A program made the translations under genes and the position numbers. Below are positions 35,111 to 47,254 of a stretch of 64,000 nt of DNA, one piece after another; within the stretch, counting starts at the first letter, position 1, and the number at the start of each line of letters is the position of its first letter. Source of the stretch: Simmondsia chinensis (Eukaryota > Streptophyta > Magnoliopsida > Caryophyllales > Simmondsiaceae). Location of the stretch: contig JAGTTD010000008.1 of NCBI GenBank assembly GCA_018398585.1, forward strand, positions 7,514,501 through 7,578,500, written 5' to 3'. Below the pieces are notes generated by a model that had not been told where the DNA came from, made no database searches, and saw nothing but the letters and a program-made list of their open reading frames with translations.

Positions 35111-35744
35111 CAGTGGCGGATTCAAGCCCCCTGAATTTATATATTTTTTAAAATTCTATATAAATTTATTTTTTTAGGTTTATTTTAATTGTTAAGCCCA
35201 CCCTATTCGTATTTAATATCCAATATAATTAAAATAATTTTAGTTCTTATAAAAAATAATAAGCATCTAATACCTTATATTTTTTGTTCTTCCAAAATAA
35301 TTATCTAGTCATCATTTTCTACGACTCGTTTATGTATGAGAAAAGCCTGAATACATCATTACTTGATAAATGGATATCATGCACTAGTTTCTAATAAATT
35401 TTTGTTAGAATATTCTCAAATTATCTATCATCCCATTTTAATTCTTTAGTATAAGTGCTACAAGTTACCCTAATATTTTTATATCGACCACTAAAGTTTA
35501 TTGTTATGTTTATATTTTTATAGAAGTCTACTTTCGATAAATTACATTTTACTAACAAAATTGTTTAAATTGACTTGTTAATTTAGAGGATGAAATATAC
35601 AAAGTTTAACTAGAAATGAAATATATATTAGCACAACATTAGCAACAAAATAAAGGAAAAGTAAAGGACCAAGATAAATGAGTGCAGTAAATATAGATTG
35701 TAAATCAAGCCCACCCTCTACTAACATTCTAGATCTGCCACTAT
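35111..35744. mobile_element. hAT-like non-autonomous element
   Basis: Left end CAGTGGCGGATTCAAG and right end complement ATAGTGGCAGATCTAG match the CAGTGGCGGA-type termini known for plant hAT MITEs. Flanks TGTGAGTT (35103-35110) and AGTGAGTT (35745-35752) agree at 7 of 8. Internal sequence is AT-rich, with AAGCCCACCCT-like words in both halves. Confidence 0.55.
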
Positions 35745-35752
35745 AGTGAGTT

Positions 35753-36954
35753 AGACCATTCATGCTTTAGTCCTTCTTTCATGATGCATGGATCAACATT
35801 TTTTTTTCCAAATTGAGGTGAAAACAAAGGTATAAGGCTTCAAGGACCATCTCTCAAGAAAGGGAATCACAGGGTCTTAGTTCGAGAAATAGAGAGAAGA
35901 GAATGGCAGGGAGCATGATCCCAAAGAGAAACATCCGTACTCTCATGGCCAGCATTTGCCAACAAATCAGTCGACCAATTTGCCTCTCTGAAGACATGGT
36001 TCAAAGAAACTTGTTCAAGGGCAGAGCAAAATGCACGGATCAGCATGGGTTAAAACATTGTTAAGCACTATAACCTTATATTTAAGATGATGTTATTGTT
36101 AGAGCAGAAATATTAATGTCGAGTACCTTTTCGAAATTTATAAATATTATTATGTCCAAGTTACATTATTACTCTGACAACAATATTTTATGTCCAGGCA
36201 ATAATAACAACCTAAATATGTTGTAGTTGCATTATATTAGAGTGTTATGGGGAAAAGAGTGGAGATGTTTGAAATTTTTTTACAAAAGCTTGCTGTAAAA
36301 CTATGTGAAATGTCAAAATATAAATTTTAGACAGAAGTCTAATAACGTTAATCGTAATAGAATATATATACAAATTTTGGCCGTAAATTATTTTTTTAAG
36401 TGTCCAATAAATCCTAGCTGTCCATTACAATGGAGGGCCAGAATTGCCCCTCTCACGCTTTCACCCTCTCATAAGAACGCCACCCTATATATATAAAATA
36501 ATAGCATAATTTGTTGATGTTTAAAATACCATCTTTATATGATAAACTCTATAAAATTAATTTTAAGATTAATGATGTGTAAATGTTATAGTCGAGAAAA
36601 TTATGCAACTTATAGTAAATAAAAATTTTAAAATTTCAATTAGTTGCCATAACAACAATAACTTCGTCATGTCAATAACAGTATCACGTATTTGTTTCGC
36701 AAAATCTTATAGAAATGCCAGGAAAGTTTTAGCAATTTTTTTATTTGAATTATTTTGCAGTATATTAGAAAGATTTCTTGTTGTCTAAAGGTGATTGGCA
36801 CGCATAATTAAGAATGAGTAAGAAAACAAAGTTTAAAAATTCTAGTCAAATACCCATTGTCTCGACAGCTATTACATGTTATGATGTAAGCTATGGATAG
36901 GATCGTGAGAGAGACTATGCACCGTTGGAAAATTTTGCTTGAGTAATTGAAATT
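35753..36954. other. AT-rich intergenic, no gene seen
   Basis: Only short frames on either strand, without motifs. No paired termini found. Confidence 0.4.
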
Positions 36955-37139
36955 TAAAATTGGATAATATTTATAGTGATCCTTAAAATTATTAATGAAA
37001 ATTAAAATAATTTTAAACTTTAATTTTATCAAAAATACCTCCTAAATTATTGGTTAAAATCAATGTAATTTACAACTTCTAATTTTAACAAAAACACCTC
37101 CCGAACTATTAACTATCAAAGACATTCAAAACAATTACA

Positions 37140-38055
37140 AAAGGGTAACTTATGGAAAGATCTCATGAACTTTACAATTAAATATAACACATCCTTTGCA
37201 CTTTTAATTTTATAAAATAGCCCTTTAAACTTTACAATTTAACACAACACGCCTCTACACTTTCAATTTTATAAAATAGTCCCCCTGAATTTTATAATTA
37301 AACACAACACACCCTTGCACTTTTAATTTCATAAAATAAGCGCCCTGAACTTTATTATTATATACAACTCACCCCTGAACTTTGTTACTAAATACAACTC
37401 ACCCTTTAGACATTAATAAATTTAAAATTAAGAGATATGAAATTAAACAATTTAGAAATGAATTATGAAAAAAAAATTGGAAAACTTTTAAAAATATATA
37501 CTAATATATTTTTTTTACTTTGATAAAAATTAGATAAATAAACTAAAAATTAAAAAATGTATCAAATTAAAAATAAGGAATTTTCTACTTTTATATATAA
37601 GATAGATAATTTAGGTAAAAGATAAGAGCTTTAAGTTTCTAGGCAAAAGATAAGAAAATGAATAATTATTCTAATTAATTATAGTAATAATATTATAAAT
37701 TTTAAAAATAATAAAATATTGTATAAGATAAAATATAATAATTTTTTTTTATAAAAATTTTCAAAATTAGATTAATAGATCTAAATTTAAAAAATTGTAC
37801 AAAATTACAAATTAGAAAATAAATTTTTGAAAAAAATAATTCTTTTGAAAATTGAAAAACTAAAGTTAAAAAATATTATTATATTTCTTCAAAATTAAAC
37901 AAATATTTTCCATAATTTGTTTCAGATATTTTAATTTTGTACAGTTTTTGAATATCAAATTTATTAATGTCCAAGGGGTGTGTTTTGTTTAGTAACAAAG
38001 TTTCAGGGTGAGTAGTGTGTAATAACAAAGTTCAAGGGCTATTTTTTTGAAGTGA
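37140..38055. repeat. Foldback unit 1 with 60-bp tandem repeat arms
   Basis: The left arm (about 37169-37430) is built of a 60-bp repeat beginning ACTTTACAATTAAA and continuing GCACTTTTAATTTTATAAAATAG, about four times. The right arm (about 37965-38055) is a shorter inverted piece. The AT-rich centre contains GGAATTTTCTACTTT and AAAAGATAAGAGCTTTA, which recur in unit 2. Confidence 0.65.
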
Positions 38056-39295
38056 AAAACATGAAAAGACCCATGAACTTTACAATTAAATACAACACTC
38101 CTTAAACTTTTAATTTTACAAAATAGCCCCCTAAACTTTATAATTAAACGTAACATACCCCTTGCACTTTTAATTTCATAAAACATCCTCTTAAATTTTG
38201 TTATTACACACAACACCCCCCCTAAATTTTGCAATTAAACACAACATACCTCCTATACTTTCAATTTTAAAAAATAGCGCCATTGAACTTTGTTATTATA
38301 TACAACTCACTTCCCAAACTTTGTTAGTAAACACAATTCACCCTTTTAGACACTAATAAATTTGAAATTAAAAATTGCAATTAAAAAAATTTTAAATGAA
38401 TTATGGAAAAAAAATTTTTTAAAAATATAATAATATTTTTTTAACTTTAAAAAAAATTAGATTAATAAATTTCAAATTAAAAAAAATATCAAATTAAAAA
38501 TTAGGGATTTTCTACTTTATACAAAAGATCTTGGATTTTACATTTTAGGCCATAGATGGGAGCTTTATATTTCTAAGCAAAAGATAAAAAAATTTTCTAA
38601 TATTTAAAATTCAATAACTATTTTTTTAAATTTCATAAAAAGAATACTGTAAGATAAAACATAATAATTTTTTTAAAATATAAATTTTAAGATTAGACTA
38701 ATAAATTTAAAATTAGAAATAGTACAACTTAAAATTTTGGAAATAAATTCTAAAAATATAATTTTTAAAAAAATTGAAAAATCAAAGTTAAAAAATATTA
38801 TTTATTTTTTCAAGCTTTTTCCAAAAAAAAAATTATTTTTTCATAATTTGTTTTAATTTCGTACAATTTTTTTAATTTCAAATTTATTAATGTCTAAGGA
38901 GTGCGTTATATTTAGTAATAAAATTCGAGGGTGAGTTTTGTGTAATAACAAAGTTCAATGGCTAAATTAAGAGTGTAGGAGGTGTATTCTGTTTAATTAC
39001 AAAGTTTAGGGTGTTATTCTATGAAATTGAAAGTGGAGGGGGGGTATTGTGATCAATTGTAAAGTTCAATGGGCTATTTTATTAAATAAAAAGTGCAGGC
39101 GGTATGTTGTGTTTAATTGTAAAGTCTAGGGAGTCTTTCTATATTTCGTCCTTTTCAAAATTGAAAGTACAAGGGGTATATTGTGTTTAATTGCAAAGTT
39201 CGGGGGGGTGTTTTGTATGCAATAACAAAGTTCATGGACTATTTTATGAAATTAAAAGTGCATATGGTGTATTGCATATAGTAAGGGATTGTGTT
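38056..39295. repeat. Foldback unit 2 with 60-bp tandem repeat arms
   Basis: Left arm at about 38076-38360, right arm at about 38885-39290 in inverted orientation, both of the same 60-bp repeat as unit 1. The centre is similar to that of unit 1 (GGGATTTTCTACTTT, ATGGGAGCTTTATATTTCTAAGCAAAAGATAA). The two units stand side by side in the same direction. Confidence 0.65.
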
Positions 39296-39762
39296 TATGA
39301 TTTCCCGTTAAAAAAGATTTGATAATGTACTTTTTAGGTGTTTTAGGTTTTAAAATATTTTTATGTTACGTGAACTTTGGTAATTTTTTTTCCAAGTACC
39401 AGTCTTATGACTCTGATAGTATTCCATTTAATTAAACTAATTACACACTTGAAAAATAATATAGGAAAAAAATGTCATTATTCTTAAATATCAAAATATA
39501 TTTAAAATAGTTTTGAAAATAAAACATATAATTTTAATTTCTTATTTTCAGAATTATTTATTAATAGTTTTATGGAGTTTTTACTAATAAGGAACCCGGT
39601 TACTCGATAAACCCCAGCCCATGCAGCGACTCACACATCACAAGAGCTAGTTAAGTCAGTTTTAGTGAGTTTTATATTTTAAAATTTTTTAAAATCATTT
39701 CAAATATTTAGAATTATTTCAAATGTAAATGATAATTAAACTATGTTAGGTATTTTCTTTTA

Positions 39763-40578
39763 GAGTTTTTTTACATTTTACTACCCTGACCTTTTTGATA
39801 ATTATAAAAAGGACCCTAACATTTTAGAATTATTAAAAGAGACCCTGAAGTTTTATCGTATTAATAAAAAGGACCCTCTCCGACAATCTGACATCTAGGA
39901 AAAATAAAAAGACGAAAATACCGTTAAGCAAAACGACGTCATTTTAGGTCTGATTCTGTGCAATTACCAAAATGAAGTCGTTTTGGTTTTAAAAAATAAA
40001 AAGCATTTTATAATGGATTATTTAAATTAAATAAAAAAGTTATGGGTTATTATTGTATAAAGTAAAATTAAACAAAAAAGAACGAAAAAATGACATTTGA
40101 AAAAAATATTTTAAATATTCCACAGTAAATAAAGCTTAAAAACGACACTAAAAAAATATTTCGAAAAATTTTAAGGTAGCCTTCAATGGTTGAATTTCAT
40201 AAAAAAAAAAAAAAGGTAAAATACTTGAGTTTTAAAAAAAAAATGAATAAAATAAAGAAGATGAGATGAAGAAGAAGACAACAAAGATGAAGAAGAAGAA
40301 GAAGTTTAAATTTAAAAAAAAATTGGTGGAGGGGATTGGGTGTTGGGGGAGGGTTTATTGAATTTTTTGGCTAAGTCGTAATATGGTAAATATACTGTAG
40401 CAAATTTTAAAACAGCCTTGTCACGTCAGTGTCGGTGACAGAAAATGACGTCAGATGGCCGGAGAGGGTCTTTTTTATTAATACGATAAAACCTCAGGGT
40501 CCTTTTTAATAATTCCAAAACGTCAGAGTCCTTTTTATAATTACCAGAAAGGTCTGAATAGTAAAATGTAAATAACCC
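39763..40578. mobile_element. MULE-type MITE, 816 bp, with long inverted arms
   Basis: The left arm 39763-39899 and right arm 40440-40578 are inverted copies: GAGTTTTTTTACATTTTACTA pairs with GGGTTATTTACATTTTACTA, and further in lie AATAAAAAGGACCCTCTCCG and its partner. The 9-bp flanks are identical (TTTCTTTTA at 39754-39762 and 40579-40587). The centre (39900-40440) is AT-rich with GAAGAAGA words and no gene. Confidence 0.85.
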
Positions 40579-41040
40579 TTTCTTTTACTTGTATATCACA
40601 TTGGCATAATTTAAATGAATACTAATAGAGTTATGAGGAAAATATTTGAGAAAGAAGTCAGGAAAATTTATGGTATTTTAAACAACTATGCAGTTATAAA
40701 ATATATCAACAAACAGCAGGTTACCTAAACAAATTTTTTCTGGTTTCTATAATAATTATCTTTTATAAAATTTAAAGTTAAGGATTAAATTAATTTTCTT
40801 TAATAGTTTTTTTGGAGGGAGGGGGATGTCCTTGATATAATTAGAAGTTGAGAGAGTTACATTGATTTTCACCAATAGTTTGGGGGTGTCATTGATGAAG
40901 TTAGACGTTTTAGGGGCCGCCGGGGGGGGTGTCATATTGATTTTAACTAATATTTCAGAGGGTGCCTTTGATGAAATTGAAAGTTCGGAGGGTCATTTTG
41001 ATCTTGACGAATAGTACGAAGGGTCTCTATGAATATTATT

Positions 41041-41997
41041 CTTCAATATATAAGACAAACAACACCAATTTGAGATACAATCGAATTCAAAGAGCGTATT
41101 CAAGACTTCAAAGTTCCCAAATCTCGAACTAGAGCAATCTAAAAACTCGAACAAAAGCAACATCAAGCTTAGATAAATCAGCTCTAACTTGGACCAAACT
41201 GACCTCAAAATCGAACCGTATCATCATTAGTAGCCAAACACGAGCACAAACTTGCAGATCATTCTCAAGTTCAAGCATCTCAACCTCGAGCAGTATCAAT
41301 AAAAAAGGGAAATTAATCGAGACAAAACCGGAGATAGTGAATCAAAGATCAAAGAGAAAAAATGTCATGCTAGGAGTTCACTACTGCCTTAAGTCGTTTA
41401 TGTACCAGGAATGGTACAACAAGAACAACTAGTACTTTGACTCCATGGGTAACAAAGCATTCACTCCTAAAGTGTACTTTTGAATGGAGGACTACAATAA
41501 GCACCAATATGCTCAGTAATAGAAAAAGAAGGATATAAAGAACACAACTTTATTGAAAAGAAAAGGCAGGTTTTTAGAGAAGAGAGGAGAGTAACTTCTC
41601 CGTGTTTTCCATGCCCTAGAGCTATGGAGGAAATGGCCGATAGGATAGGTGAAAAATCTGGCCCCGCTATAGAAGGTGGCGGATATGGCGGTGGCTAATA
41701 AGATCATTGTCAAATGTTGGGCCACATAAAATAAATCCCATTTTTTGGTGTTCGTTATATGAGGATGGAATGAAATGGCGATTGAAAGTTGGGAATAAAA
41801 TATCCTTTGTTCTTGTATTTTCATGACGGGGGAGTTGGATTCGCCCAATATGAATGAAAATATTGGTAGGATCCATAATTATTAATTTTTTTTTTTTACC
41901 TATTTTAACTTTTATATAATTACTGTTTTACTTACTTATCCTCAATAATGTTATGTGTATTTCATATTAAGAAAGTAATTAAAATATATATTATTTA
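41041..41997. other. Intergenic, with an LTR-like block near 41270-41660
   Basis: No gene supported. The stretch GAATGGAGGACTACAAT...ATATGCTCAGTAAT near 41480-41520 resembles GAGTGGAGGATTAGAAT...TTTGCTCAATAAT near 60435-60475. The surrounding layout is also similar, suggesting two distant copies of one LTR-like repeat. Confidence 0.3.
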
Positions 41998-42372
41998 GGT
42001 TATTTACACAAAGATCCATGTACTTTGGTCATTGTGTTAATTTAGTCCTTATGCTTTAAATTGTATTAATTTAGTCCCTATATGATTGATATTATGTCAA
42101 GCTTTAGAGTAAAGTTTATGTTAAGTTGTGAATGAAAATTTAAATAATTCAGCCAGAGATTGAGTTAAATTGAATAAAAGATGGATATATGAGGTCAATT
42201 ACTTACATTTAACATGATTGTGCTGTTAAGAATTACGTCAAAAAGTAAACTAGAATTTGACTAAAAGACTAAATTGGCACAATATAAATTGTAGAGAGAT
42301 TAAATTAACACAATTATAAGTACAAGGACTAAATTAACTTAATAAGAAAAGTGTCTTTGGTGCAAATAACTC
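41998..42372. mobile_element. MULE-type MITE, 375 bp
   Basis: Ends GGTTATTTACAC and complement GAGTTATTTGCACC. The arms share GTTAATTTAGTCCTTATGC/GTTAATTTAGTCCTTGTAC in inverted orientation. Identical 9-bp flanks TATTATTTA (41989-41997 and 42373-42381). No coding content. Confidence 0.85.
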
Positions 42373-42389
42373 TATTATTTATTTGATAA

Positions 42390-42541
42390 TGTGAAACCTT
42401 ATAATTGAATGGCATACCTAACATGGTAGCCTTGCGCTTATATTCATAGAAGAAGAAAGGTACATAAGATAAGATCAAGATAGATCTATAAACTCAAAGT
42501 AAGTAAAGACAAATAATACATAAATATACTATATCCTAATA
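42390..42541 (-). repeat. 3' LTR of copia B (by position)
   Basis: Read on minus it starts TATTAGGATATAG after the purine-rich GATGGGGCG and ends TTTCACA near 42390, the same ending as the 5' LTR of copia A. No second LTR exists for comparison, so the borders are inferred. Confidence 0.55.
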
Positions 42542-42549
42542 CGCCCCAT

Positions 42550-45500
42550 CAATCTGAACGGGGAGGGACCAATGTGCAGATTGGCTTTATGAATGTGGAA
42601 GCGATCTGAGGAGAGCTCCTTTGTGAAGATATCTGTAACCTGCTTGTTGATAGGAGTGTAACGAACTTGAAGATCACCCTTAAGAACTTTCTTACAAACA
42701 TTGTGATAGTCAACATCGACATGTTTGGTGCAGTCATTGGAGATGGGATTAGTAGCAAGGTATGTAGTAGAGACATTGTCACAATAGGGAATGATAGGAC
42801 CAGAGAGATAGATACAAAGGTCATGCATGATGTACCGAAGCCAATCACTTTCGGCACTAGCATTGGCTACAGTCCGATATTCTGACTTAGTAGTGGATTT
42901 AGCAACAATAGGTTATTTCTTTGCTCATCAAGAGATAAGATTAGGTCCAAGAAAGAGGGCATAACCAGTAGTGGACCATCTGGTGTCTGAACAACCACCC
43001 CAATCAGCATCAGCATATGTTGTGATCATGGTGCAGGAGCCTGGTTGGATGGTGAGGCCATGATCAGGTGTGAGCTTGAGATAGCGAAGAATCCGCTTAA
43101 CTATCTGCCAATGAGAAGACCTGTGAGCATGCATAAACTGGGAAACACAGTTAACTACATAACAAATATCAGGATGAGTCATAGTCAAGTACTGGAGAGC
43201 CCCCATAGCACTACGATACTCAATTGGATAAGTAAGTAACTGACCTTTAGTTTGGGATAGTTGAACCTGAGATGATAAGAGAGTTTAGATAGGATTGGAG
43301 TCAAGCACGTCATGTTTAAGCAGGAGAACAATGGCGTATCTGTGTTGATTTTAAAAGAGACCCTTGTCACTCTGTTTGGCCTCAATACCAAGAAAATAGT
43401 GAAGAGAACCAAGATCTTTCTTAGCAAATTGGTGAGAGAGTATTTTAATGATAGATATGAGCAAGTTATTATTAGAACTAGTTAAAATAAAATCATCAAC
43501 ATACAAAAGCAGGCAAACAGGGTCTGAGGATGAGCGAAAAATAAATAAAGACAGGTTAGGCCGACTATAGTGGAAACTTTGACTAAGGAGAAAGGTACTA
43601 AAGTGATGAAACCAAGCTCAAGGAGCTTGTTTAAGCCCATATAATGCATTACGAAGATGACAAACATAATTGGGAAATCGATGATGAAAAAAGCCTTGGG
43701 GTTGTTTCATGTAAACTTCCTCAGTGAGATGGCCATGTAAAAATGAGTTTTTGATGTCTATATGTTGTACGGACCGGTTGTATGTCACAGCTAACGGGAG
43801 AACGAAACAAACAATGGTGGGTTTAACTACGGGACTGAAGGTCTCAAAATAGTCTATGCCTTCCCTTTGGTGGAAGCCATGAGCAATGAGTCTAGCTTTA
43901 AACTGTTCGACAAACCATTTGCCTTATACTTGACTTTGTATTTCCATGTGCTTCCTACCACATTTTGAATTGAAGTTGGTAGGAACAAGATCCCATGTTT
44001 GATTTTGTAAAAGGGCATTGAACTCCTCAGCCATGACCTCTTGCTACTGAGGGTTCTTAACAGCTTGAGAAAAACATGTGGGCACTTGTACTACCATAAT
44101 GGTGGACAAGGACAAGATATGTTTTGAATTTCGAATACCATCTCTGAGACGAGTATGCATAGGATGCACATTAGTGGGCGGCAGTAAGGATACCTCAAGG
44201 GGAGGAGAGACCGAACTATGGGGAGACGAGGAAGGGACAAGTGCCTGTGATGTGTCAGTAAGTGCACTAGACAACTCACCTAGCAAAGGTAAGGGGGTTG
44301 GCGACATTAGGTTGGGACCAAGTTCGATTCAGACTGAATTAGAGAGGTAGAAAACTTGGAGGACCATGTGGTGTCATCGTTTTCACTAGGAGATCTTGCA
44401 TGAGTGGAACCTATAAAGGGGAGAGCCGGGGTGGTTATCATAAGAGGGACTTCACATGCTATGAGGGAAGGGCTAGAAGAACCTGTGATACTTGACATGA
44501 TAGACGAGTAAAGAAATAAATTTTCAACAATGTGAACATTGCAACTAACATGTAAGCGACCGGTTTTAGGATCAAAACATCGATAACCCTTATAGCTTGC
44601 AGCATATCCTTAAAAAATGCATGGACTACCTCGTGGAGCCAATTTATGAGCGGTGCAAGGTGTGATGTTAGGATAGCATGCACACCCAAAGACGCGAAAG
44701 GAAGAGTGGTTAGGAACCATATGAAACAATTTTTCAAAAGGAGAAACATTAGTTAAAAGTGGTGTGGAAAGTTGATTAATAAGAAAGCAACTTGTATAGG
44801 CCGCATCAGCCCAGAATTTTGCTAGCAAATTAGTTAGAAAAAGTAGCATTCACACCATTTCACTAATATGCGGATGTTTGCGTTCTGCCATTCTATTTTG
44901 TTGTGGAGTATCAGGACAGAAAAGACGAAAGTAGATGCCAAGAGAAAAACACAGAGAGGCCATTTTTCTATTATCGAACTTAAGACCACCATCACTCTGA
45001 AAGCACTTAATTTTACAATCAAATTGATCTTCAACAAGGGTTTTAAAATCAGAAAACAAGAATTGTAAACTTCATCTTTCCCATGCATTGGGTACAACCA
45101 AGTAAAACGTGAAAAATCATCGATAAAGAGAACACAATATTTATACTCAGAATTAGAGGGGATGGGAGCTTGCCAAACATCAGAATGTAATAACTGTAAA
45201 GGACGAGTAGAAGTATGAATCACAAGATCAAAAGGTAAATGATGAGATTTCCCTAAACAACACAGTTCACAATGTCCAAGAGTAGATTTATTAAAAGAAA
45301 TTAAACAACGTTTATACAAAACATTCAAAACTATATTTCCTAAATGTCCTTATCATCTATGCCAAGTATCAACAGGAACTGATCGTGCAACTAATCCAAT
45401 GTGATGTCGTGAGAAGCCATATAACATCCCACTAGTGTGCATCCGAATTAGAGGCGTCCCCGCTGCCATATCCTTAACACAAAAGGAATTAGAGTCAAAT

Positions 45501-47070
45501 TCAATAATGCAATTATTATCACAACACAGTTGTTTAACAAAAAGTAAGTTGCGAATAAGTTGCGGCACATGGAAAACATTAGACAAGTGTAAAGGGCGAG
45601 CCTTAGTGGGTATGACAGATGAACCAACATGTTTAACAGGCAGTAATGGACCATTACCAACTAAAATAGATTGAGATCCTAAGTATGGGTGCGTGTTAAG
45701 AAGAATACATGAGTTGGCGGTCATGCGATTCGATGCCCCAGAATCAGCGTACCACGTGTAGTCAGGCTTGGTAACGGACAGAGCAAATAAGGAAGTAGAT
45801 AGATCAGGCTGAGAGTATTGATGAGGACATTGAAGGGCAATGTGCCCAAATTGTTGGCAAAGTTAATAGGCGACGGGTCCAGGTCCCAAAATACTATCAC
45901 CAAATTGACAAGAAAAGTTACTTGAAGGTCTTACCATTGAGTTGTAGTGCGGAGGAGAAAAACCAGAGACCGACTTCCCATGATTGGTCACAGGGGACTG
46001 ATGACCGAACCCCCTACTGTAGTGTGACCGCCTCCCCTGTTATGTCGAGCACCAGATCTTTCACGACGATAGCTGGTACGATTACCTCAACCACCACTGC
46101 CACGTCCACCACGACCTCGGTGCCACAACCAGATGCGTCACAAGATTGACCATGAGCAACGAGTGCATGAGATGTTCAGACAGTTGTCGATTTTGGATCC
46201 TAACCTGTGCAGCTTCTTCATTAAGCAGGGATGTCTTCAAGTCTTCAAAAGTGAGATTAATCGAGTAATTTTCTCATGAGGGTACCATAGGCTTCATATT
46301 TGGGGGGAAACCCAAATAAATGCGTAGTGGAGAAATTTACTATTAGAGATAGGGGTGTCAATGATAGTAAGATCATTAGCAATTGATTTAAGCTCAGAAA
46401 GGTAGGCCTCCATTATTTTGTTGTCTTTGCGAAGATAAGCTAATTGGTTACGAGGGACAAATTCTTTGGCAAAGGAGTGGTCACGAAAGCATTTATTGAA
46501 AGTATTCCACGTAGCTTTGGAGGTGGGTTGACGGATAACGTCATTGAGGACAGATCGGGTTAGGGTAGTACTGATACAAGAATGGAGCCTTTGATCCGTA
46601 CATATCCAAGATGTGTAATCGGGGTTAGGGATAAAGGAACCATCAGTATGAAGGAGATAAGGAGACAGGCAAGCGAGTGATCCATCAATGAATCCCATAA
46701 GTTGATGTGCCCGAAGAATCATTGAGATTTGCACACACCAGGCAAAATAATTAATGGGTTGTTCTAATTTGATGGTTACAAGACTGGTAACCGTAGACAT
46801 AGAAAAGGAAGTATGAGTAGGGAGATATGAGAACGTAGGATATACGGCTAGGGCGAGTTCAGCCATAGGAATAGACGTTGAGGGTTCGGGGATAGATCCG
46901 AGGGTGGTAAATTGAGGTACCCGGGCACTGAAACCCAGGGCAGGCATAGATACCGAAAGAGAGGACGCGGGCGACGAAAGAGACGCGAGCACTCTGCTGA
47001 ACGGCAGAAGGGGAAGCAGAGACCGATCTGAGATAGGAAAGTTTGTAGGCAGACCCGGAGGTGTCACCAA
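42550..47070 (-). pseudogene. Copia B gag-pol, broken
   Basis: Gag is a 258-codon frame (46294-47070) with VTIKLEQPINYFAWCVQISMI, HQLMGFIDGS and LAYLRKDNKIMEAYLSELKSI. Then come a protease/pre-integrase region (about 45350-45930, ILVGNGPLLPVKHVGSS and HLSNVFHVPQLIRNLL) and integrase with CELCCLGKSHHLPFD, LFIDDFSRFTWLYPM and HNKIEWQNANIR (44830-45328). Next are FRVFGCACYPN (about 44700), RT words scattered over 43180-44030, and RNase H with YADADWGGCSDTRWSTTGYA and CDNVSTTYLATNPISND (42550-43206). Stops and shifts separate these, so it is inactive. Confidence 0.82.
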
Positions 47071-47254
47071 CGACTAGGATAACGGTCAAGAGGGGTTGGC
47101 TGGAGATTGTTGAGGTTGGAAGAGAGATTCCCTTGCTGCTGTTAAAACCCCCTAACTAATTTAGAGAACTTTGAGGAGGAAGAGGAATAGTGAGGCCAGT
47201 GAGGAGGCGGGGCGGTGCTTTAATCTCTACATTAAATTCCTGGAGTAATAAAAC

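Larger units (their letters stand above)
36955..41040. mobile_element. Foldback structure with tandem-repeat arms, with nested elements
   Basis: The left arm (36955-37135) and right arm (40785-41040) are inverted copies of the same imperfect repeats, of the type CAACTTCTAATTTTA followed by CACCTCCCGAACTATT and TAAAATCAATGTAA. Ends resemble each other in inverted orientation (ATAATATTTATAGTGATCC against ATAATATTCATAGAGACCC). Between them lie two units with arms of another 60-bp repeat (37140-39295) and a MULE-type MITE (39763-40578). No protein is encoded. Outer edges are approximate, and no target duplication could be fixed. Confidence 0.5.
42390..47222 (-). mobile_element. Ty1-copia retrotransposon B, minus strand, 5' end missing
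   Basis: On the minus strand from right to left: gag (47070-46294), zinc knuckle/protease region, integrase, RT, RNase H (ending near 42550), purine tract GATGGGGCG and 3' LTR (42541-42390). It is related to copia A by its RNase H and gag sequences. The 5' LTR is absent: at about 47222 the sequence switches to the gypsy element, which itself lacks its 3' end. Confidence 0.85.
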
